Assembly (NCBI GenBank): GCA_012845835.1
Contig: JABAKD010000004.1
Span: 12,463,022 to 12,527,021 of the forward strand
Origin: Undaria pinnatifida
Lineage: Eukaryota; Sar; Phaeophyceae; Laminariales; Alariaceae
Length of the DNA stretch: 64,000 bases
Direction: 5' to 3'
The notes under the pieces: generated by a model
What the model saw: only the letters and a program-made list of their open reading frames with translations
Databases searched by the model: none
What the model was told of the DNA's origin: nothing
Translations under genes and position numbers: made by a program
Shown: positions 46,601 to 58,786 of the stretch, piece by piece
How positions within the stretch are numbered: position 1 is the first letter of the stretch
Layout: each line of letters begins with the position of its first letter

Positions 46601-47700
46601 CCGTTCAGAGGCATCGAGAGGGGCGACGTCGCCAATCGACCGGTACATCAGGCAACAACTACAGTACACCAAGCCATCGGCCACTTATAGCACTCAAGGC
46701 TTGGTGGTTTTCGTACGTTGTCGGCACGATTGCCAAATCCATCCTTCGAAGGGTACCGCGCCATTGTCCCTTTGGCAGTCTGAAGAGGTACCTCCCTCGT
46801 GCCATCGACCTCGCGTTGGAACACTGACAGAGAGTATATAGCCACCACAATGCTACACGTTAGGCACACAACCATGGATCTCTTAAAAAGCTTACCGCAC
46901 AAGTCGGCGGTGGTTGGCAGATCCAAACTGCTCGACGCGTACCTGTATATACGGGGACGCACGAACGGGACGGCAACGAACGATATTGGTTTCACACCGC
47001 ATCATTCCATGTTGACCGCGTGTCGTGTTCACACCCAGAGTATGTTTGCACACGGGTACATCATAACTCGTGCAGATGGTATCGCTTGGCTCACCCGCGG
47101 CCGCACTCGGAAATATTCGGCTATACCCGACCCAGATTCTATCGCATGTGAGCTCTCTTTGCTACCTTCAGGACTTACTAGAGTTGCCAAGACCCAAACG
47201 TTTCGCAATTCCTTTCACTTATGGTGCGTTTGGGTCGTTCGATGAGCCCCGCCGCCCCCATGGAATTGCTTGTTTCGCTGCACCAACATAACGTATTGCG
47301 CCTAAACATGACCGAGGTACATTAACCTATAGACTACAGTGGTACAAGTGGTCCATACCGACACTACTAGTTTAGAGAAAATGAAGGTATAGTACTACAC
47401 CCTATAGTCTAAGCACGTGTATTTGTTGATTTGGTCATGTCTCACCCACAACATGGGATCTACATGAAATCATTTGAGGGCGGATGATACCGGGCGCAAG
47501 CGGCGTTGACGCGAAATAACCAATGGGATCGAGCAAACGCTTATCGAATCAAGGGCGAGCGCGAACCTCCGTTGCACTGTGGCGTGTCCGAGACAGATCG
47601 ATCTGCATTTACCAAATACTTTCTATTTCGGCTAAACAAACGGACTTGGATGGTTCACGCCCGCCCGCTTACCAACACGCAAGGATATTGATGATGCAGA
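43700..47700. other. Long stretch without recognised gene
   Basis: Frames at 45,214-45,480, 46,184-46,498, 46,648-46,995 and 46,799-47,245 overlap in opposite directions and have no recognisable motif. Short TAGACTA/TAGTCTA words are frequent. Further exons of the minus-strand LRR gene could lie here unseen. Confidence 0.35.
44683..44759 (-). pseudogene. Possible decayed LRR unit
   Basis: On the minus strand WYDTPLKIVEDVFAASLV then NNLQTLEL has the spacing of one LRR (x-N-x-L...VF..L..L). The expected donor GTGAGT reads TTGAGT and no acceptor lies at the right place, so it is either a dead exon of the LRR gene or a chance match. Confidence 0.3.
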
Positions 47701-47717
47701 GGTTACACATGACTCAC

Positions 47718-47762
47718 GTGACAGTGGGAACACACTGTAGATTATCGTTGTCTTCCAGATTC
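47718..47762 (-). CDS. LRR gene, C-terminal cap exon
   Basis: This is a 45-nt exon with a strong acceptor (TGTTCTGTTCGTTCAG) and donor GTGAGT. It encodes NLEDNDNLQCVPTV, where 'DN.LQCVP' is the usual motif closing an algal LRR array. It starts with one base completing a codon and ends with two bases of the next, the same 2-2 phase as the LRR exons upstream, so it splices to them in frame. Six kilobases of intron separate it from the exon at 54,111. Later exons were not identified. Confidence 0.5.
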
Positions 47763-48534
47763 CTGAACGAACAGAACACGGTTGGCATGCACAACAAGGT
47801 TTGACAGATTAGCGGAAACGTGCGGGCGACAGACTCTCAGCAGACACGCCGTTCTGGTAGACATGGAGGTAGTAGGAAAGCAACGACCGGCTGATGTTAT
47901 TATGTTGGGTAGTCTGTTTCGTCTAAAAATTGCTACCAGGTATTTACTAGTTAGTCTACTTGAGCTGAATAATATGACGGCTAGCGGACTGGTTTAATTG
48001 CTTCAGTAATAAATTCTCATGCCGAAAAGCTCTATGCCTATCGCAGCAGGCCTTGGTAGTGCTATTACATTACTATATATAGCCGTATGCCAACGCCCGC
48101 TATGTCCTTTGCTACGGGCTTGTGATGCGAGCAAATCACAACTGATGTGGATAGCTGAAGCACGTACTCAGATGACCCAGGCCTCCACTTCATGGCAGGT
48201 CGACAGACAGCTGATGGTTGTTGTGGTAGTTGTGGTAGTTGTTTTGTTCGTTGTTGTGCAACACAAGTACTTGCTGCCGTAGGGGCATCATGTTTTGTTG
48301 ACATTGTGGACATTGTTGACATTTTTCATGCCTGATGGGCCTAGAAACTACATACCTGTGTTATGGCATTCCCCTGGAAGCCCAACAAGGCGTAATATAT
48401 GGGAAACGTCTATATACCAAAGGGTTTCACATGCTTTTGGAGGCATGGTCGTATAGAAAAAAGGAGATGATGATTTTGCCTTGCGGAACTTCACGCTATT
48501 TAGCGCGTCCGTGGCGTGTGTGGAAGTAATACAA

Positions 48535-48572
48535 GAGCTTATCTAGTACAACTGAGCTTATCTAGTACAACT
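48535..48572 (+). repeat. 19-bp tandem repeat, two copies
   Basis: GAGCTTATCTAGTACAACT at 48,535 and 48,554, identical. Confidence 0.95.
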
Positions 48573-49059
48573 GAGTGGCCAACGTGGAACATGCCTAATA
48601 GAGAAACCTGCAAAGAGAGGGTGGCCTGTGTCTGTAACCGGCGTTCTTAGTCTTGCCTGGCAATGTCGGCGGGGAAAATGTTGTGCATCAAAACATTGGT
48701 CACACATATTTACTAGCTACGGTAGTCACGTGTTTATTCATCGGTTTGCACGTTCGCTTTTTCTCAAACCTTAGTTTTGATGGGGTATGATGTATTATTA
48801 TGTATTATGATGTACTTTGTATGATGTACGATGTGTTATTAGTCCATGTATGGAGCCCCGCAGGTGAGGCGCACATTTAATAGCAAAAAACGTGCGCGTC
48901 GGATGGGTGCCACAGCAACGGAATTCGATCTGCTATCGTGTGTCGCAGTACAATAACGATCTGTGTGGGAGAGGGCCCAGAAGAAGGCGCGTGCTAGGTT
49001 TATATTGACGGTTACGGTTTTAAGGGCCCCTCACTTAAGAGGGTCTGTAGCTTAAACCA

Positions 49060-49172
49060 ATAAAAACAGCTTAAACCATTGATAATAGCTTTAACCATTT
49101 ATAGTCTAAACTATCAATAGCTTTAACCATTAGACTAGTCTAATAGCTTAATCTATCAATAGCTTAAACAAA
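49060..49172 (+). repeat. AT-rich degenerate tandem repeat
   Basis: AGCTTTAACCAT-like words alternate with TAGTCTAAACTATCAAT-like words, including a perfect TAGACTAGTCTA palindrome at 49,131-49,142. Confidence 0.7.
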
Positions 49173-49912
49173 ACATAGTAATCGAAAGACCAACCTGATG
49201 AACAACCTGCGGTCTAGGTAAGCTGTGGAACAAGTAGTATCGCTGTATTACTTTATTACTGTATCAATAGAAATAATTGTATTTATAGTCACTAGTCTAA
49301 TGCTACGGTAAAGGCGCGCCGATTTGCTCCGAGGTTGCCCGCTCCAGGAGTGCTCCCTTCCGACAAAAAGAAGAGCGAACCCCATGGCCTAGGCGTAAAC
49401 TAGATGTTGATGTTGGCTCATGTTGTCACTGCATACTGCAAAACAAGAAAGACATTTCGACGACAACGCGATATCGGGTAATACTTGTATGACTTCATAC
49501 TTTACAGGATAAGGAGCACCGTCAGCCGGACAACAATACGCAACACTTTAACTGCTGTCCGGATGAATGCTTGGCAATTATTTCATTTCGCCGAATTTGC
49601 TAAATGCTTGGACTAATCAGGAAGATCGTTAGTTTGTGGTAAGTAAGTGTTCGTGCAGTTTGTTGATAGGGAAGATGGATGATTAGTCTAATTGGAACTG
49701 TCCGGACAACAGTCGATTTCAGATCTGGTCTATAAATAAAAAAAAAGAAATGTCGAACGCAACTGACACAAGCCAGTACCAGGTATATGGCAACATGCTG
49801 TAACAAGCACAACCGAATCGTGATTTTGACCGCATCACTCTACAACAGGTTTGACAGTATTATCTACTACGATGAGTTGTTTTGCTGTGGAGTAAATTAT
49901 TATAAAAATTAA

Positions 49913-50145
49913 AATACACTCCAGCTGTGAGATCGAAGATTTCGTCGAAACTCATCTTTGCAAGCTGTGTGTGATACTCCGATCGCGCGCATTACGAGTT
50001 GTGTGTCCTCATTAAGGATATAGGTCGGCGACTCCCCTTACAGCTACAGTGTAGCTATCAGGGTCAACAGGATGATTTTAGTCAGTCTGTGCGCGGAAAC
50101 TATAAAACCCGTTTCTGAGGGGGACAAAATCTGACAGCTGTGAAG
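49913..50145 (+). mobile_element. MITE-like TIR element, copy F (most complete)
   Basis: The head is TACACTCCAGCTGTGAGATC and the tail is GGGGGACAAAATCTGACAGC followed by TGTGAAGG, with all interior blocks present. It lies at the left edge of the poly-G array, whose units contain a piece of the same head (CACTTCGGCTGTGAGATCAA). Confidence 0.75.
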
Positions 50146-50149
50146 GGAA

Positions 50150-51420
50150 AAAAGGGGGGGCCCGGTTTTGATCAAAAGCGAGCGGGTTTGGAGGGGGGCG
50201 GGGGGGGCGGGGGGGGGGGGGAAGGGGCAATTTGTGCATGTAAGCTATAAATACTTTCGAGGGGACAAATCTGACGGTTTTGGCACCAGTATATTATTGG
50301 GGGCGGGGGGGGGGGGGAGGGGGGTTGGGGCGGGGAGGGGGGGGGGAGCTCGATATGTGTCTGGAAACTTTAAATTATTTTGAGGGGATAAATGTGACAT
50401 TTTCGGAAATAATACATCAGTTGATCATGTATATCCTGGGGTAAGTCGTACAATCAGTGAGTAAAGAGAGGGTGGAGTGTTCGAGGGGGTGGGGTTGGGA
50501 TGGGTTGGGGGGGGAGAAGGGGGCGTTCGAGGCGGGGGGGGGGGGGGGGGGGGGGGACAGCGGCATGGATGGCTCTCGAAAGATATCCTGTGCGTGAAGT
50601 GTTTATTTATGTGGCGAATTTCGATATTTGGTGGGGCGTTTGAGTAAGGGAGAGCAAGAGGGGGGGGGGGGGGGGGGGGGGATTATTTAGGGGGTTTAGG
50701 TGACAAATAATATTCAAATACACTTCGGCTGTGAGATCAAAGATTTGTATCAGCTTGTTATACGCGTGGTGCTAGGTCCAGGCGATCGTGCAGGTGGTCG
50801 GGAAAGAGGGGGCGTTGGAGGGGGGGGGGGGCGCGGGGGGGGGGGGGGGGGACACAGCGGCATGGATGGCTCTCGAAAGATAATGAGGTGATATCCTGTA
50901 CGTGAAGTGTTTATTAATGTGGCGGATTTTGATATTTGATGGGGCGTTTGAGCAAGGGAGAGCAAGAGGGGGGGGGGAAATTTTAGGAGGTTTAGGTCAC
51001 AAATAATATTCAATTACACTTCGGCTGTGAGATCAAAGATATGTAGCAGCTTGTTATACGCGTGGTGCTAGGTCTAGGCGATCGTGTAGGTGGTCGGAAA
51101 AGAGGGGGCGTTGGAGGGGGGGGGGGGGGAGGGGGGGGGGGGGATATAATTGAAAACTACGTCATGGATGGTCAGAAAGATAATGACGTGATATCAACTG
51201 CGTATAGGTGTTTATTACTCAGGCCGATTTTGATTGTGAGTGGGGCGTTTGGAAAGACTAGGCGGAAGGGGGGGGGGGGGGGGGGAATCGGGGACGGAGG
51301 GGCGGGGGGGGGGGGGGGTTGGGGTTTGTTGTGAAAAAGAGGTCAGTAAAGGGGGAGGGGAGGGGGGCGGGGGGGGGGGGGGCGGCGGACGGGACATTTT
51401 AATATGTGCGCGGAAACTAT
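50150..51420 (+). repeat. Poly-G rich array with ~300-bp units
   Basis: CATGGATGG recurs at 50,564, 50,861 and 51,163 (297 and 302 bp apart) and CACTTCGGCTGTGAGATC at 50,721 and 51,017. Between them lie runs of 10-25 G interrupted by single A or C. The unit contains a fragment of the MITE head. Strong G-quadruplex potential lies on the plus strand. Frames of poly-Gly are artefacts. Confidence 0.9.
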
Positions 51421-51639
51421 AAATTCTCAAAGGGGACAAACCTGACGATTGAAGCAATAAGACATCTCTTTATATCATCTGGTTTGTAATGTTTACTATT
51501 CTAGAAGGTTTGATGTTAGATGCAGCATGCAACCCAGTGTTTACGTGTAGTAAATAACGTGTTAAATCTTCATAATTTGTTGTTGTATGATACATCGATC
51601 GAAAGCTAGAATATTTTATAGAATATTTGTAGGTACCAT

Positions 51640-52440
51640 TATTTTCTGATATCGCTAATTATAAGAAAGAGATACGTATTGTCAGATGCAACAGGCGAGG
51701 TGATGTGGTCATGTACTGTTTGTCACCATCATCATACAGTCACCATTATTATCGACATCGCTAATTATGCGCAAGAGATACGTATTGCCAAATGCAGTAT
51801 GCGAGGAGATGTATGTGGCCATGTACTGTCTCCGTCATTGAGCATTAGAGGGAGGGATGCGAATCGTCAGTTTTAAAGGAACGCTTGGTATACATGTGTT
51901 CAATTACGTTACCTCATTAGTCATACTTGGTATACACGCGCTCAATCACGTTACCTCGTTAGTAATACTTCGCTTGGCATAGGTGGGGAGGCGATCATGC
52001 AGACGGTATGTACGAAATACCCTACGTAATGGGTTGGTAAGGTTGTTTACCGCAATTTTAACACATCTGCCTGTGCTTCCTTTTCCAAATTATTTTTGTC
52101 TCAAATAAATGTACGATTTCACGCCCATGATTTTTGTCGACGTGGGGCTCTGCGGTCGTCAATTCTAAGTCAGAGATACGTCCTACAAATACATCAGGCG
52201 AGGTGGGTATGTGATGTCATGCGATGTCATCACTAATGATCGCGAGGGTGATTCTACTTCGTGAGGTAAATGGTACTGTGTTTCGTAGAGGTCGTCTCAG
52301 GAGGGTATGCGATGGGTCGGCAGTGTATCACGTCTGCTTGTGCTTCCTTTTCAACTTATTATTGTCTCAAATGTGCGATTTCACGTCCATGATTTTTACC
52401 GTGCCGCTGTGGGGCTCTGAGGTGAGTAAATTATAGTGAT
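51640..52440 (+). repeat. Degenerate tandem repeats of ~107 and ~262 bp
   Basis: CGCTAATTATAAGAAAGAGATACG (51,653) returns as CGCTAATTATGCGCAAGAGATACG near 51,760. CTTGGTATACA(T/C)G(T/C)G(T/C)TCAAT occurs twice near 51,888 and 51,928. GTGCTTCCTTTTC...TTTCACG(C/T)CCATGATTTTT occurs near 52,073 and 52,335. Confidence 0.7.
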
Positions 52441-52744
52441 TGCACACGACGAGCTGGTTCCAGCAAAATGCACAAAACTCCATCTTCGGGCAATACAAAA
52501 CGGGATACGTTGAATATGTCAAACCTAAACATTTTAGTATATCAAAATTACCGCATGGACAAGGGGAACACATCGGCGAATAGAAGTTTTTGGCGTGCGA
52601 GTCGTAGTTTACGATATGGACATTGTTTGTATTGTTTGATGAGGCGTTATTTGGAATGATTTTAGGCTCCCTATGGTAAAATCCAAGTAAGTTGCATTCT
52701 GTCCATATATCGGTCAGTATGCCAAGTATTTGGACACCAGACAT
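52367..52744 (-). other. Unrecognised Cys-rich 125-aa frame
   Basis: The frame has MCSPCPCGNF, then YCPKMEFCAFCWN and VVCNHYN, a Cys pattern that could bind zinc. It lies inside the largest intron of the LRR gene and overlaps the degenerate repeats at 51,640-52,440. I do not recognise it. Confidence 0.2.
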
Positions 52745-52749
52745 GTTGA

Positions 52750-54100
52750 CATGATCGCGTCAACGAGGGGAAGTCGTTCTTGGCACTTGTTTCGTCCGGC
52801 GACCCGTGCAAGGCTGTCGAATAAAACGTCCGTCAACTACTGGAAGAACCACGTACTGGGCTCTTAGAGAACCATAGGGAAAAAAATACGCTGCAAGGGA
52901 GTCGGTTTTTCACCTTGGTTTTTGAGAGTTACTGTAGAAAGGGACGTTTGGCACGGTTGTGCTTCATGACCATAAAAACCGAGCCACACGGCTGGTTTTG
53001 TTTAAAAAAAAATACGTTCGTTCGTCAGGTCAGGGAGGGTCGAAGTCGCCATACAAATCAGAAAAACATGGCAAAAATACACCTGGAAAATAAATATTGT
53101 ATAGATAAATGAAAAACAAAGACTAACACTAAGTCGTTTTGCATTTTCAAAGCGCACAACCCTGCCAAATTTCATGCTCCAACTCTTAAAAAACAAGGTG
53201 AAAAAGTTCGAAGACAAAATAGTACGGCTTTCGCTGGAACCAGCTTGTACTTGATGACTGAAGTTGTGCGGATGATAGAGAGTGATGGCAGTCCATTAAA
53301 CGTGTTTTCCCCGACAACTGATGATGCTGTCGGTTGAAGCTCACCAACCTGACCTAGGCACCACGGTAGGCGTTCAATTATAATCTAAACATGTCGATAG
53401 TCTATCGGTCTATACGCAGTTCGTGCATATTGCTGTAGATGTGGAGTTTTAGTCGGCGTTTGCTTGTTGACAGAGTGCGTATTATCCAACGGCTCGGCAG
53501 CGGGAAGCATCTAGACGGAAAATAGGCTTATACCACAGGCAAGGTAAACGAACTCGGCGCAGCTTGTCACGCGAGCGCGTGGCAGAGGGTGGATGCACCA
53601 TTTAGAGGCCTTGGTAGATCGCCTCGGTTTCGAAATTGGTTGTGATTTCATGGATGGCGGTCACAAAACGCACCAAATGAACTGAAGACACACACGGGCG
53701 TCGTTTGTCAGTCGGCCGAAAAGAAATTCCGTTCGTAAAAGAGCTCATCGTATGATTCCGAAGTTAGTTGTTGTTTCTAATCCGTTCACGCGCCACGTAC
53801 GTCCATATCATGTACCTGATCCATATAAAACCTCAAGAAGGCCTTGCACCACTCGCCTTTTTGGTTCTCGATATCATTGTTTGTTGATTGCACTAGTAGC
53901 AAAAAACAATAACAACACTTCTAATGGCAGCGAAAACAAGAAATAAGATCAACACTCATAACAAAAGCAATCAAACCTTAACTGACCCATGATAACGTTA
54001 TCCGCTAGTTCCTCATTTGGAGCTCCGTGACATTGGAAACATCTATCATGAACAAATATTACATTTCCCAACAGCTCAGCCCTATTGTTGTATCACGGGT
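52750..54100. other. Intronic, nothing recognised
   Basis: No motif, repeat or open frame of note. Confidence 0.35.
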
Positions 54101-54110
54101 CGGCACTCAC

Positions 54111-54191
54111 AATGTTACGACTTCAGTGGCAGAACCCAGTTCCAGGAATATTCCAGCGGGAAGCGTCGTGAGGTCGTTGTCGTTGAGAAGC
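54111..54191 (-). CDS. LRR gene, LRR exon (81 nt)
   Basis: Borders are TCAG before and GTGAGT after. It encodes LLNDNDLTTLPAGIF then LELGSATEVVTL, one leucine-rich repeat of the LP..IF type with three extra residues. Phase is 2-2, like all other exons of the set. It is the last full LRR before the cap exon at 47,718. Confidence 0.65.
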
Positions 54192-54635
54192 CTGATTAGA
54201 TCAAGCGTGAAATGGGCGACATGCATATATATGCATATATAGCATACGAAGGGGGGTTGTGAAAATACTTCTCTGACATATTCACGATATTTCAAGACAT
54301 TGGTTAGTTTTGGTATGCGAGGAAGACTCCCACCCCTCGATGGACACATTCATACCTCTTATTATTGGCTACCTATCATACGGTTTAACGCCCCAAGTTA
54401 AACCAATTCGAGCCGATCAGTTCACCCCAATTCAACAATCCGTTATTCTTCCGCCGTCGAAGCATATGATATTAGTAGCGGAACTTGATATGGCTACTCT
54501 CTGAACGCTGCCAATGATTCACTCGAAGAAGAAAAGGTGCCCATTGGTCCGAGGTTTAATACCCCCTTGCTCTTTCTGAACGTTCCCCCGTGAGGAAGCC
54601 GGGGAAGCACCCCCTTAATCGTAGGCGTCCCCCTA

Positions 54636-54680
54636 GGGTTATTAGGGTTATTAGGGTTATTAGGGTTATTAGGTTTAGGG
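54636..54680 (+). repeat. TTATTAGGG tandem, telomere-like variant
   Basis: TAGGGTTAT is repeated four times in a row and ends TAGGTTTAGGGG. It resembles a telomere repeat with a 3-bp insertion. Confidence 0.85.
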
Positions 54681-56670
54681 GTAGTGGCCGAAGCATGTAA
54701 ACATAACTGTTTCTCCCTTGCGGGAAACCACGTACTTAGGGTTCGGCAGGCCGGATCTGGATCACATCCTATACATACAGCAAATGTCCCTACTGAAATT
54801 GCCGAGCATGCCATCAATCCATCAATAATGCTTATAACTGAAAATGGGTACATACACGTGACTTGTTTATGAGGCTCTTCAGTTGAACAGATCTACATAT
54901 CACACGACCACCCAACAACACAACGGCTCATTTCCAGAAATTGGGTACGCTTTAACCATGCCACCACGCCACGGCTCAGACCAGGACTTTACGGAGAATT
55001 ATAGTCTAGCGCCCGAAAAACTATTACTAGTCTGGAGGGATTATATTAATGGCCGGCATTGGGTAGTGCATACGTCTAGTTGAGGAGTTTATGCTGCAGT
55101 CAGCATGCAATGTTTATGCAACTCAAAGTTTACCCCGATACTAACACTTGTCAAATAAAAATGTCACCACTCATCCTACGTATTATATGGTGGACGCGTT
55201 GTCTTCCGCGCGGGACCGCGGCGCCAAGGCCTCTGCTTCTCGATATATTGTATCGTGTGTTTCCGTCCTCTTAATTCTGTAGCACTGCATCCACGTGTGT
55301 TTGAGGACAAAAAAAATTAACTTAGTGTAACCTTGCTTTGTTCGGGGTAGTAAATGGTTTACTGACCATGTCTCAGGTGCGTCGTTCCCAATCGTTGAGC
55401 GGTTGGGCGAAGCAGGGGAATCAATAACAAAACTCACTATTGACACTGGCCCGGTGTGACGCGCTTCCAGCGAGCCTCCGTGATCTACCCCAATGTACCC
55501 CAAAGTACCCCAGGTCCCGCTTACATAAAGCCTACGGCTAAGGAGACCCGTCTATGGGGTCTCGGGTTTCAGCGACTCAAAGCCACTCGCGCGAGTGACT
55601 GGGTATGATATGCATGGGCATTTGGTTTGGAAAAAACAACCGCCTTTACAGCCGTTATGGGACGTTTTTTTCCTCCACGTCATGGTAATATGTTTGAAGT
55701 CCGCGTTGTTTTGCGAGGCAACACTGAGCCAACGCGCGAGCGCGGCCTTTGCGAGCATCGGCATTTCCCCCGTATCGTGGCCTTGGTCCCTACGCGGGCA
55801 GTGCTACCGGTCATGCTCTCTTAAGTTTACGGCACTACGACGTGAATGTGCCATCAATCGGTCCCATTGTGCATGTTTGGTTTCTTTCCTTAAAGAGCAT
55901 CAGAAGGACCACGGTACGGTAGAGGTGGCATGTATCGTGTCTCAGGCTATTTAGCTGGGAAACTCTACTAACTGTTAATACCTTATTGCTTACTTCTTAC
56001 TACTTGCTGCAAAAAAAAAAATTGAAACTGAATCGAAACTGAATAAAATGCAACCGGGTGAACAATCCCATGGCCAGGGTTTGCGACGAATACCATTCAT
56101 TGCACAACATGGTTGACATCCCGGCAAAGGTGAGTTGAAAAGTCCCGTCATTCAGAAACCATTTAACCAAAACGGAGCTGCTCCTGTCACCCTACTATCG
56201 TGTCACGGTTTAGTAGCTCACAGCAAACCGTTATTGTCCCGTCGACAGTCATTACGGCGAGCAGCTAAGGCACGCTTCATACCAGCCGTTTAAACGCTTA
56301 TCTATCGGATCAGGCATGGTGAAAGAAAGAACATAACGTCTATGGACCAAGGCTACCAAAAGGGAGGAGGGGGTGCACTTTTATTCACCACCTATATTTG
56401 AGCCACGCGCCCGAGTGACTATGCACCTCACCGTGGCGAAAATACCTTGGCCGATTTGCTTGACGCAGCGTAGCTAACCATTCCGTGGCGGAGTCATGTC
56501 CCAAGTTGAAGGTGTTACTACAGTACCAGGTACAGCACGAGGTACAGCTCTATTAGGTTAAGAACGCTTAAGACCGCTAAGGAATAGGGGGGTCACTCGC
56601 GCGAGTTACCCCGCGCGACTGCACAAAAAGTCCCAAACGTGACTCAATCACTGTAGCCGCATGTACTCAC

Positions 56671-56742
56671 AATATCGTCAGAGAATATAGTCCCGTGAAG
56701 GCGTCCACGGGTAGGCTTACCAGCGAGTTTTCATCCAGTTCC
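56671..56742 (-). CDS. LRR gene, LRR exon (72 nt)
   Basis: Borders are CCAG and GTGAGT. It encodes ELDENSLVSLPVDAF then TGLYSLTI: exactly 24 residues with the L..N.L..LP...F..L..L pattern. Phase 2-2. Confidence 0.7.
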
Positions 56743-57348
56743 CTGGTCGTACACACAGGGTTTGTACGGCGTGGACGCTTTTGTTAAGACGGTTCATGGA
56801 CGCGTCGGGATGATACATGATGAAACATGTGAGATGGATTCTCTTCGCGGGGTTGTTCAATGTATATATTTAACTGTTTTTTCTGCGAAGGGCCCGTCCA
56901 AATAACGCCCCTTCAAGCACAACAAACACGAATGAAGCTCGGACTGCCGCGTAGAGTAAGCGTTTGACTACGAGGGATTACCCAGGTGTTGCGTAGGTGT
57001 GTGTGGGATTATCATTAGCAGGAGTGCCATCCCACGATAGGCGTTACAGGTGCTTACGATTTGATCGGTCAAGATCGGTTAAGCTCCTCAAGTGAGTAAA
57101 TACCAACAAAATTAAACACGGTTTAACCACTACACTTAGTTCCTATACAAATTGGCTTTAGGACTAACCTGGATGGAACGCGTTGCTTGGATTGCGTGAA
57201 CGAGTGCCTTCGAAATGACTTTTCGGGTGATTATGGACGACAGATGTTGTGTGATGATGTATGATGATGTATGGTGTTGATGATGTTGACCTCCTCATGC
57301 TAGGAGCGCAAAGAAATTCCGCTGCACCCCTTCCGCGGGATGAGTCGT

Positions 57349-57393
57349 TAACCCTAACTTAACCCAAACTTAACCCTAACTTAACCCAAACTC
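57349..57393 (+). repeat. Telomere-like CCCTAACTTAA repeat
   Basis: TTAACCCTAAC and TTAACCCAAAC alternate four times. It lies in an intron of the LRR gene. Confidence 0.85.
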
Positions 57394-57883
57394 AATTCAG
57401 AACTTCGTATGCTGGGCATATACGTGTGCATTTAGGTGGACGAGAGCGTGAACTGGTTCGCTTGCGTATAGCGTTTACTACACTTCTACGTCAAATGCAA
57501 GTCGTTGGCAGTGGATACGGCGGAAAACTCTGTACCCAACTCAGCCGCGAGCGACAATCACCGTCGGGTAACGCTGCACACCACACCTCCACACATCCAT
57601 CCCTTGATCGACCGATGATCGCTAATAAAGCTCGCTTGATTGCAGGTAAATTTCTGCACACAAGTGCCATCTCAGACGACACAACCTGAGGATCGCATGA
57701 AAGGTGTTGATCGCTCGGAGCAACAATCCAGCGACGCGTTTTCCAACACGCTCTGTTTCAGAGGGCAATTTTCTCTGGTTCAACCTCAGCCTTTCCGGAC
57801 GCGATCGATGGTTCGGCCGCGCTCGACACAATGTTACAATAGTTGTTCGACCTGGATGCAGCCTGAGGACTATGGACTAAGGA

Positions 57884-58455
57884 CTAAAGACTGAAGACTA
57901 AGGACTAAGGACTGAAGACTAAGGACTAAGGACTGAAGACTAAGGACTAAGGACTGAGGACTAAGGACTAAGGACTGAAGACTAAGGACTAAAGACTGAA
58001 GACTAAGGACTAAGGACTGAAGACTAAGGACTAAAGACTGAAGACTAAGGACTAAGGACTGAAGACTAAAGACTGAAGACTGAAGACTAAGGACTAAGGA
58101 CTGAAGACTCAGGACTAAGGACTGAAGACTAAGGACTAAGGACTGAAGACTAAGGACTAAAGACTGAAGACTAAGGACTAAGGACTGAAGACTAAGGACT
58201 AAAGACTGAAGACTAAGGACTAAGGACTGAAGACTAAGGACTAAAGACTGAAGACTAAGGACTAAGGACTGAAGACTAAAGACTGAAGACTAAGGACTAA
58301 GGACTAAGGACTAAGGACTAAGGACTGAAGACTAAGGACTAAGGACTGAAGACTAAGGACTGAAGACTAAGGACTAAGGACTAAGGACTGAAGACTAAGG
58401 ACTAAGGACTAAGGACTAAAGACTGAAGACTAAGGACTAAGGACTAAGGACTAAG
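57884..58455 (+). repeat. Heptamer array (CTAAGGA/CTAAAGA/CTGAAGA)
   Basis: About 80 tandem 7-bp units of three main kinds, differing only by A/G transitions, are arranged mostly as 21-bp triplets CTAAGGA-CTAAGGA-CTGAAGA and CTAAGGA-CTAAAGA-CTGAAGA. It lies in the LRR gene intron between exons 58,787 and 56,742. Confidence 0.95.
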
Positions 58456-58786
58456 GCACACGCGTGCTACGGTAGAGGTGCATCAACCATTGTTGTTTTT
58501 CTGAGGTTCCTCAATTTGGAAGCTCAAAACCTCTCCCAGAAACTGAGTTGGTAAAAAAATTAAATGATACCGGACGAAAATTCCTATGACCTAGGTATAC
58601 AACAAAATTATGAAGAAAACAATGTCGTATTTCCCGGCGATTTTGGGCCAATGAATGAGCGCCACCCTTCAGAAACCATTTCATGTCAGACCAAAAGTGC
58701 CGCCTCTATCCTATCATAGGTCTTCCGTCCTTAGGCTACAACCGAAGAGATTGATTGCCACAGTAAACGCTAAAACATATACTCAC

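Noticed and set aside
50168-51457. Gly-rich and Pro-rich frames
   Set aside because: They arise from poly-G runs and change length with homopolymer length, with no conserved motif.
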